64,000 nt of DNA from SCRT01 sp036379455 (GTDB taxonomy: Bacteria > Pseudomonadota > Gammaproteobacteria > Nevskiales > Nevskiaceae): positions 1 through 64,000 of the forward strand of contig DASVGQ010000054.1 of NCBI GenBank assembly GCA_036379455.1, given 5' to 3'. Shown here piece after piece: positions 59,005 to 64,000 of this stretch (the stretch's first letter is position 1; each line of letters starts with the position of its first letter). The notes under the pieces were generated by a model. The model saw only the letters and a program-made list of their open reading frames with translations. It made no database searches and was not told where the DNA came from. The translations under genes and the position numbers were made by a program.

Positions 59005-60207
59005 GTGGAAGGCGTGAGCGTGGCGCCAGAAGACGCCGCGCGAGGCGCCGTCGCGGACGCGCTGCCGCTGGCCCTCTATGTGCACTTCCCGTGGTGTGTG
59101 CGCAAGTGTCCCTACTGCGACTTCAATTCGCACATGCTGCGCGGCGAGCTGCCCGAGGATGCCTACGTCGACGCGCTGGCGCGCGATCTGGATTTCGAGC
59201 TGCGCGAGGCGCCGGATCCGCGGCCGCTGACATCGATCTTCTTCGGCGGTGGCACGCCGAGCCTGTTCTCCGACCGCGGCATCGGCCGCGTGCTGGACGT
59301 GGTTTCGCAACGGATGCCGCTTGCGCCGGACGTCGAGGTCACGCTGGAGGCCAACCCGGGGACGGTCGATGCTGGGCATTTCCGCGGCTATCACGCGGCC
59401 GGCGTGAACCGCCTGTCGATCGGTGTGCAGAGCTTCGACGATGTCCAGCTCAAGCGCCTCGGTCGCATCCACGACGCGGCGCAGGCGCGGCGCGCGGTGG
59501 AGGTCGCGCGCGGAGCGGGTTTTGACAACCTCAACATCGACCTGATGTTCGCGCTCCCGAGGCAACGCGTGGCCGATGCCGAGGGCGACCTGCGCGCGGC
59601 GCTGGCCTGCGCGCCTCAGCACATCTCGTGGTACCAGCTCACGATCGAACCGCACACCGCCTTTGCCGCGCGGCCGCCGAAGCTGCCCGACAACGACGCG
59701 GCGTGGGACATCCAGCAGGCCGGACAGGCGCTGCTCGCCGACGCCGGCTATGCGCAGTACGAGGTGTCCGCCTACGCGCGCGCCGGCCACCGCTGCCGCC
59801 ATAACCTCAACTACTGGCACTTCGGCGATTACCTGGCGATCGGCGCTGGGGGCCACGGCAAGCGCAGCTTTGGCAGTCCGCGGGGCCTGCGCGTCGTGCG
59901 CCGCGCGCGCTGCCGTCTGCCGAATGCCTATCAGCAGCGAGCGGGCAGTTCCGCCGCGCTCGACGAGGACCGCGTGGTCGAGGTGCGCGACCTGCCCTTC
60001 GAGTACACGATGAACGCGCTGCGTCTCAACATGGGCTTTGAGGTGGACGAATTCGAGGTGCGCACGGGCCTGCCCGGCGCTGCGCTGGAACCGGCGTTGG
60101 GAGAAGCGAGGCGCCTCGGTCTCGTGACGCATGAGGCCGGGCACGTGCGCCCGACGGCGTTTGGCCGGGCCCACCTCAACGATCTCATGGAGCTCTTCCT
60201 GCCGTGA
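59005..60207 (+). CDS. hemW: Radical SAM heme chaperone HemW
   Basis: This protein of about 400 residues is related to coproporphyrinogen III oxidase HemN. The radical SAM cluster is CVRKCPYCDFN (CxxxCxxC). FFGGGTPSLF, EANPGTVD, GVNRLSIGVQSF and NLNIDLMFALP are conserved. It lacks HemN's N-terminal extra cysteines, matching HemW, which transfers heme to respiratory enzymes. The start is uncertain: GTG 59005 or GTG 59020. Confidence 0.92.
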   Translation: MEGVSVAPEDAARGAVADALPLALYVHFPWCVRKCPYCDFNSHMLRGELPEDAYVDALARDLDFELREAPDPRPLTSIFFGGGTPSLFSDRGIGRVLDVVSQRMPLAPDVEVTLEANPGTVDAGHFRGYHAAGVNRLSIGVQSFDDVQLKRLGRIHDAAQARRAVEVARGAGFDNLNIDLMFALPRQRVADAEGDLRAALACAPQHISWYQLTIEPHTAFAARPPKLPDNDAAWDIQQAGQALLADAGYAQYEVSAYARAGHRCRHNLNYWHFGDYLAIGAGGHGKRSFGSPRGLRVVRRARCRLPNAYQQRAGSSAALDEDRVVEVRDLPFEYTMNALRLNMGFEVDEFEVRTGLPGAALEPALGEARRLGLVTHEAGHVRPTAFGRAHLNDLMELFLP

Positions 60208-60337
60208 GCTGATCCGCAGCCGGGACGGTGGCACCGGGATCGTCTTGCCGCGCGGTGCAGCGCGCGGCGAAACTTGCGAATGGTTAAGGTCTGCGCGCCG
60301 GCACGGGTGCATCGTGATGCAACAACGGAGTCCTTCA

Positions 60338-61147
60338 ATGAATCCGAATCTGCGCTGGGACATGGCGGATACGCCGTGGGGCGAGCTGCAGGCGGAGCGG
60401 GTCGTCGACAACGACGCGTTGCGCTACATGGTGTGCGTGGCGTCCTTCGTCGAGATCACGACCGACCTCTACACCCGCAACCTGATCGAGAAATTCGCGG
60501 ATGACGCGATCGTCTCCGCGTGGCTGCGCGACGAGTGGGAGCCGCAGGAGATGCAGCACGGGCAATCGCTGCGCGAGTACATCCGGCACGTCTGGCCGGA
60601 CTTCGAGTGGGATCGCGTCTACCGCGATTTCCTCGCGGAATTCTCGCGCTACGCGGCGCCGGAATTCCTGCTGCCGGAACGCAGCCTGGAAATGGTCAGC
60701 CGCTGCGTCGTCGAGATGGGCACCTCCAGCTATTACACGGCGCTGCACCGCGCGACCGACGAGCCGGTGCTGTGCTGGTTGACGAAGCGCATCTACCAGG
60801 ACGAGATCTCCCACTACAAGTATTTCCTGCGCTACTTCCACCGCTACCGGGAGCAGGACGGCGTCACCCGGCGCCAGGTGGCGTGGACGCTGTTCCAGCG
60901 GCTGCGGATGATCGACGGCGAGGATTCGCACACGTCGATCAAGTACGTCCACGGCGCACTGCACCCGGATCAACCGTGGAACGATCGCGTGTACCGGCAG
61001 ATCGTGCGGCGCTGCCGGAAGGTGGCTTCGCCGTATGTGCCGCACCGCATGTCGGCGAAGATGCTGCTGCGGCCGCTCGATATCACGCCGCTGGCGCAGC
61101 GGGTGCTGGAGCCGGCGCTGGCAGGCGTGGCGCGGCTGGTCGCCTAG
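60338..61147 (+). CDS. Ferritin-like (diiron-type) protein
   Basis: This 269-residue helical protein shows two possible metal-ligand segments. EWEPQEMQHG and IYQDEISHYKYF resemble the E...ExxH pairs of ferritin-like diiron oxygenases and acyl-ACP desaturase relatives. ATG 60338 follows a well-spaced GGAG; ATG 60317 is possible. It lies between hemW and rdgB, overlapping the rdgB 3' end by four bases tail-to-tail. No function is known to me; an oxygenase or desaturase activity is possible. Confidence 0.65.
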   Translation: MNPNLRWDMADTPWGELQAERVVDNDALRYMVCVASFVEITTDLYTRNLIEKFADDAIVSAWLRDEWEPQEMQHGQSLREYIRHVWPDFEWDRVYRDFLAEFSRYAAPEFLLPERSLEMVSRCVVEMGTSSYYTALHRATDEPVLCWLTKRIYQDEISHYKYFLRYFHRYREQDGVTRRQVAWTLFQRLRMIDGEDSHTSIKYVHGALHPDQPWNDRVYRQIVRRCRKVASPYVPHRMSAKMLLRPLDITPLAQRVLEPALAGVARLVA

Positions 61148-61758
61148 CCGGCGACATCCGCGGCGGGCAGCGGCGCGCCCAGCGCGCGGCACAGCTTGCG
61201 CAGCGCCTGTCCCCGATGGCTCAGGCGGTCCTTCGTGGCCGGGTCCAGCTCCGCGGCGGTGGCCTCGAGTTCGGGGATCCAGAACAGCGGGTCGTAGCCG
61301 AAGCCGTCGCGCCCGCGCGGCGCGGTCAGGATCTCCCCGTTCCAGGCGCCGAAGGCGACGAGTGGGGTCGGGTCGTTGGCGCGGCGCAGATAGACGATGA
61401 CGCACACGAAGCGCGCCCGCCGCCGCGGCGCCGGCACGCGTTCCAGCGCGTGCAGCAGCTTGGCGTTGTTCGCGTCATCGCTGGCGTGCTCGCCGGCGTA
61501 GCGCGCAGAGTGCACGCCCGGAGCGCCGCCGAGCACATCCACCTCCAGGCCGGAATCGTCCGCCAGCGCCGGGTGTCCCGAGACCCGGCAGGCGTGCCGA
61601 GCCTTGAGCAGCGCGTTCTCGACGAAGGTCGGCGCGGGCTCGGCCACCGGCAGCGCGTCGTAGTCGTCGATCGCCGACAGCCGCCAGCCGAGCGGCTGCA
61701 GCAGGTGGCGGAATTCACGCAGCTTGCCGGCGTTGCGGCTGGCGAGCACGACGTCCAC
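61144..61758 (-). CDS. rdgB: XTP/dITP pyrophosphatase (Ham1/RdgB)
   Basis: This protein of about 204 residues hydrolyses non-canonical purine NTPs (ITP, dITP, XTP). It has VVLASRNAGKLREF, TFVENALLKAR, ALADDSGLEVDVLGGAPGVHSARYAGEHA, GRDGFGYDPLFWIPE and LSHRGQALRKL. The start appears to be GTG 61758, eight bases after the rph stop. It forms an operon with rph. It is part of the common rph-rdgB-hemW neighbourhood. Confidence 0.95.
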   Translation of the reverse strand: MDVVLASRNAGKLREFRHLLQPLGWRLSAIDDYDALPVAEPAPTFVENALLKARHACRVSGHPALADDSGLEVDVLGGAPGVHSARYAGEHASDDANNAKLLHALERVPAPRRRARFVCVIVYLRRANDPTPLVAFGAWNGEILTAPRGRDGFGYDPLFWIPELEATAAELDPATKDRLSHRGQALRKLCRALGAPLPAADVAG

Positions 61759-61766
61759 GAGGTGCC

Positions 61767-62489
61767 CTATTCGTCGAGCGCTTCGCGCTGGCAGCGCTGC
61801 AACGCCTCGATGCCGTGGCCCGCCAGCGCCAGCAGTTCGTCGAGCTCGCTGCGACGCAGCGCGTGCCCCTCCGCCGTTCCCTGGATCTCGATGTACTGGG
61901 CCGCGTCGTTCATCACGACGTTCATGTCGGTTTCGCAGGTCGAGTCTTCGGCGTAGTCGAGGTCGAGCACCGCGCGGCCGGCGTGGATGCCCACGGAGAC
62001 GGCGGCGACCTGGCCGTGCAGCGGGTTCTTGCGGATCTGGCCGCGCGCCAGCAGCGTGTGGACCGCGTCGACCACCGCCACGTAGCCGCCGGTGATGGCC
62101 GCCGTGCGCGTTCCGCCGTCGGCCTGCAGCACGTCGCAGTCGACGGTAATCGTCAGGCCGGCGATCGCGTCGAGGTCCAGCACCGCGCGCAGGGAGCGGC
62201 CGATGAGCCGCTGGATCTCCTGGCTGCGTCCGCTCTGGCGGCCCTGCGCGGCCTCGCGGCGCCCGCGCGTGTGCGTTGCGCGCGGCAGCATGCCGTACTC
62301 CGCCGTCAGCCAGCCGCTGTCGTGGCGCCACGCCGGAACCCGGGTCTCGACGCTCGCCGTGCACAGCACTTCTGTGTTTCCGCAGCTGATGAGGGCGGAA
62401 CCTTCGGCGTAGCGGTTGCAGTGGCGACGGATGGAGATCGCGCGCAGCTGGTCGGGCGCGCGGCCGGATGGACGGGCGGGAGCATTCAT
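61767..62489 (-). CDS. rph: Ribonuclease PH
   Basis: This 240-residue phosphorolytic 3'-5' exoribonuclease trims tRNA 3' ends. It starts near RPSGRAPDQLRAISI. It contains GSALISCGNTEVLCTASVE, GWLTAEYGMLPRATHTR, SQEIQRLIGRSLRAVLDL, DCDVLQADGGTRTAAITGGYVA and VDLDYAEDSTCETDMNVV-like segments. The start at 62489 lies about 100 bases from the end of an IS21-family element, which may have replaced or altered its promoter. Confidence 0.95.
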   Translation of the reverse strand: MNAPARPSGRAPDQLRAISIRRHCNRYAEGSALISCGNTEVLCTASVETRVPAWRHDSGWLTAEYGMLPRATHTRGRREAAQGRQSGRSQEIQRLIGRSLRAVLDLDAIAGLTITVDCDVLQADGGTRTAAITGGYVAVVDAVHTLLARGQIRKNPLHGQVAAVSVGIHAGRAVLDLDYAEDSTCETDMNVVMNDAAQYIEIQGTAEGHALRRSELDELLALAGHGIEALQRCQREALDE

Positions 62490-62591
62490 GGAGAGGCGGG
62501 AAGCAGTCGGGGCGAGGCAGTATAAGTCGCGAGCCTGCGATTGACCGTCATCACCGCCGCTTCGGCCGGCCGTGGTGCAGCGAGTTGCATG

Positions 62592-62635
62592 GCGTCAACT
62601 ATTTTGTCCGGTCAGCGTCAATCATTCTGTCCGGT
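62592..62635. repeat. IS21-type terminal direct repeats
   Basis: Two 21-bp copies, 62592-62612 and 62615-62635, share GCGTCA-xx-ATT-x-TGTCCGGT and match at 18 of 21 positions with a period of 23 bp. They lie between istB and the rph promoter region, the position of the transposase-binding repeats at an IS21-family end. Confidence 0.75.
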
Positions 62636-62668
62636 GGCAGTCGCTGGAAATTGCTGACTGTGATGTGG

Positions 62669-63436
62669 TCAGTGGCTGGTGATCACCTCCTGCTGCTGCC
62701 GGGCGTGGGCACGTTTGCGGTAGCTTTCGCCGCTGAGTTCGAAGACCTGGGCGTGATGGATGAGGCGGTCGATGGCGGCGACCGCCATCATGTCGTCGGG
62801 AAAGACGCGGTTCCACGCTGAAAATGGCAGGTTGGACGTGATGAGCAGGCTGCCGGCTTCGTAGCGGTGGGCGATGAGTTCGAAGAGCACAGATGTCTCG
62901 GACTCGGAGCGTTTCACATAGCCGATGTCGTCGATGACGAGCAGCGCGTATTTGTCGAGCTTGGTGAGCGCGTCGGCCAGATGAAGTTCCTGCCTGGCGG
63001 CCTGGAGCAGCTGGACGAGCTCGCAGGCGGCCGTGTAGCGCACCCGCAGACCCTGATCCACCAAGGCGTGACCGAGTGCCGCTGCTACATGGCTCTTGCC
63101 CACACCGGAAGGCCCGAAGAGAAGGATGTTCTGGGCGGATTCGACCCACGTCGTTTCCGTCGCCAGCGCGCTGAGGGTGGCACGGTCCACGCCGGTGGAG
63201 GCCTGGAAGTCAAACTGCTCGAGGGTCTTGGCCGCCGGCAGGCGGGATTCGTTGCGATAGCGTGCCAGGCGCCTGCGTTCGCGCTCGGCGAGCTCGTATT
63301 CGCACAGGGTGGCGAGTACCTGAGGCGTGCTCCAGCCTTGCGTAGTGGCGCGCTCGCTGACTTCCTGCCAGCAGGCGGCGATGGTCGGCAGCCGCAGCTG
63401 ATGCAGCAGCACGGGCAGCGCGGCGGCGTCAGCCAT
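62669..63436 (-). CDS. istB: IS21 family transposition helper ATPase IstB
   Basis: This 255-residue AAA+ ATPase is related to DnaC and assists target capture by IstA. It has a Walker A GPSGVGKSHVAAALGH, Walker B LLVIDDIGYV and a sensor LITSNLPFSAW. The N-terminal half carries the LCEYELAERERRRLARYRNESRLP segment that binds the transposase. ATG 63436 overlaps the istA stop by eight bases, and the frame continues upstream only as a shadow of istA. Confidence 0.95.
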   Translation of the reverse strand: MADAAALPVLLHQLRLPTIAACWQEVSERATTQGWSTPQVLATLCEYELAERERRRLARYRNESRLPAAKTLEQFDFQASTGVDRATLSALATETTWVESAQNILLFGPSGVGKSHVAAALGHALVDQGLRVRYTAACELVQLLQAARQELHLADALTKLDKYALLVIDDIGYVKRSESETSVLFELIAHRYEAGSLLITSNLPFSAWNRVFPDDMMAVAAIDRLIHHAQVFELSGESYRKRAHARQQQEVITSH

Positions 63437-64000
63437 GACACACCTCCGGGGCCAGCCCATGGGCCGGCAGCAAGGCGTCGTAGTCTGCCAACGCATGCTG
63501 CGGAGTGACGATGACCGGGGCTGGCCGGTTATCGGGAGCGAAGCGGGCCTGCAGCTCGGCGAGCGTCGGGCACCTCCCCTCGTCGAGGGCCGCCAGCCAC
63601 CAGGCGCCCAACGCGGATGCACAGTCGCGGTCCGCCGCGAGCCGCAGTGCGGCCACGACGCGCTTGCAGGCGGGTCGCACGCCCAGCTGCCGGACCAGAC
63701 GTGGGTAGACGGCGCGCCACGACGCGTCCGGCAATAGCTCGTCGCGAAACGCCAGACCTGCCAAAGCGCCCGGCTTGCGCGCCAGCCAGCCGATGATGTG
63801 CCGGTAATCGATGCATCGTACATACGGATGTGTCGGAGTGGGCCGCAGCCGGGTCAGCGTCAGCAGCTTCTGCCCGCCGTGATACAGCACCAGCCGATCG
63901 TCGTGAACGTGGACCCTCAGACGTTCCCCGATCAGCCGGGCCGGCACGCTGTAGAGCACGTGCTTGAGCGCGAAGGTGCTCGAGCTCGTGACCCGCACCA
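63429..64000 (-). CDS. istA: IS21 family transposase IstA, C-terminal part
   Basis: This partial gene of 190 codons is cut by the right edge of the window. The visible part is the C-terminal domain after the catalytic core. It includes FALKHVLYSVPARLIGERLRV-type beta-barrel sequence, YRHIIGWLARKPGA and the Pro-rich end. The DDE residues are outside the window. It overlaps istB, as usual for the family. Confidence 0.93.
   Translation of the reverse strand, partial: VRVTSSSTFALKHVLYSVPARLIGERLRVHVHDDRLVLYHGGQKLLTLTRLRPTPTHPYVRCIDYRHIIGWLARKPGALAGLAFRDELLPDASWRAVYPRLVRQLGVRPACKRVVAALRLAADRDCASALGAWWLAALDEGRCPTLAELQARFAPDNRPAPVIVTPQHALADYDALLPAHGLAPEVCHG

Larger units (their letters stand above)
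62592..64000 (-). mobile_element. IS21-family insertion sequence, right part (runs off window)
   Basis: The element comprises terminal direct repeats (62592-62635), istB and the 3' part of istA, on the minus strand. Its far end lies outside the window. The IstA/IstB pair with a short overlap and multiple terminal repeats is the hallmark of the IS21 family. The exact terminus next to rph is probably near 62586-62592 and cannot be fixed without the target-site duplication. Confidence 0.9.

Noticed and set aside
58561..60411. 616-residue minus-strand ORF
   Set aside because: It covers the opposite strand of the LemA-like and hemW genes; no recognisable domain or ribosome binding site.

Overview
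The window is GC-rich DNA from a proteobacterium, most likely a gammaproteobacterium. The evidence is the housekeeping synteny: rpmB-rpmG, gmk-rpoZ-spoT-ridA-recG-ubiA, coxBAC-SURF1-ctaA beside ftsY-ftsE-ftsX-rpoH, tkt/gap/pgk and rph-rdgB. No species can be named from this. I saw no rRNA, tRNA or CRISPR array. Long antisense ORFs are common because of the GC content and were ignored.

Layout. The left edge (1-211) has a pair of near-identical 20-bp direct repeats that look like a mobile-element end. Next come rpmB-rpmG, two small secreted cytochromes c and a DUF4124 protein. From 2532 to 23181 lies a catabolic island. The plus strand carries an SDR and a flavin monooxygenase, then a two-subunit indolepyruvate-type 2-oxoacid:ferredoxin oxidoreductase translationally coupled to a phthalate-dioxygenase-type reductase. 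The minus strand carries an ABC substrate-binding protein, Rieske dioxygenase alpha and beta subunits, an isochorismatase-fold protein without its catalytic residues, a second SDR and a cyclase-family (isatin hydrolase / kynurenine formamidase-like) protein. An AraC regulator is divergent from this set. A second minus-strand operon encodes a flavin monooxygenase/old-yellow-enzyme fusion of the 2-aminobenzoyl-CoA (or salicylyl-CoA) monooxygenase type, plus an SDR, a crotonase and an acyl-CoA dehydrogenase.

Taken together (inference) the island reads as a route from an indolic compound such as indole-3-acetate, through isatin and isatinate, to 2-aminobenzoyl-CoA and then beta-oxidation-like steps. 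Isatinate is itself an aryl 2-oxoacid (2-aminophenylglyoxylate). The IorAB-like enzyme could therefore make 2-aminobenzoyl-CoA directly, which would explain why no aminobenzoate-CoA ligase is present. Its reducing equivalents could be passed to the coupled reductase that would serve the Rieske oxygenase.

The rest is core genome. It includes mpaB-like/rdgC, a PHP phosphoesterase, an Fsr-like MFS pump, gmk-rpoZ-spoT-ridA-recG-ubiA, comF, and a cytochrome c oxidase locus with a heme O synthase remnant and no ctaG. It continues with thiE-hemL-ftsY-ftsE-ftsX-rpoH, with a near-perfect CIRCE operator just before rpoH, then mtgA, gor and tkt. A probable Fur-controlled exbB-exbD-tonB set follows, then gap-pgk, hemW, a diiron-like protein and rdgB-rph. 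An IS21-family element (istB, partial istA) runs off the right edge.
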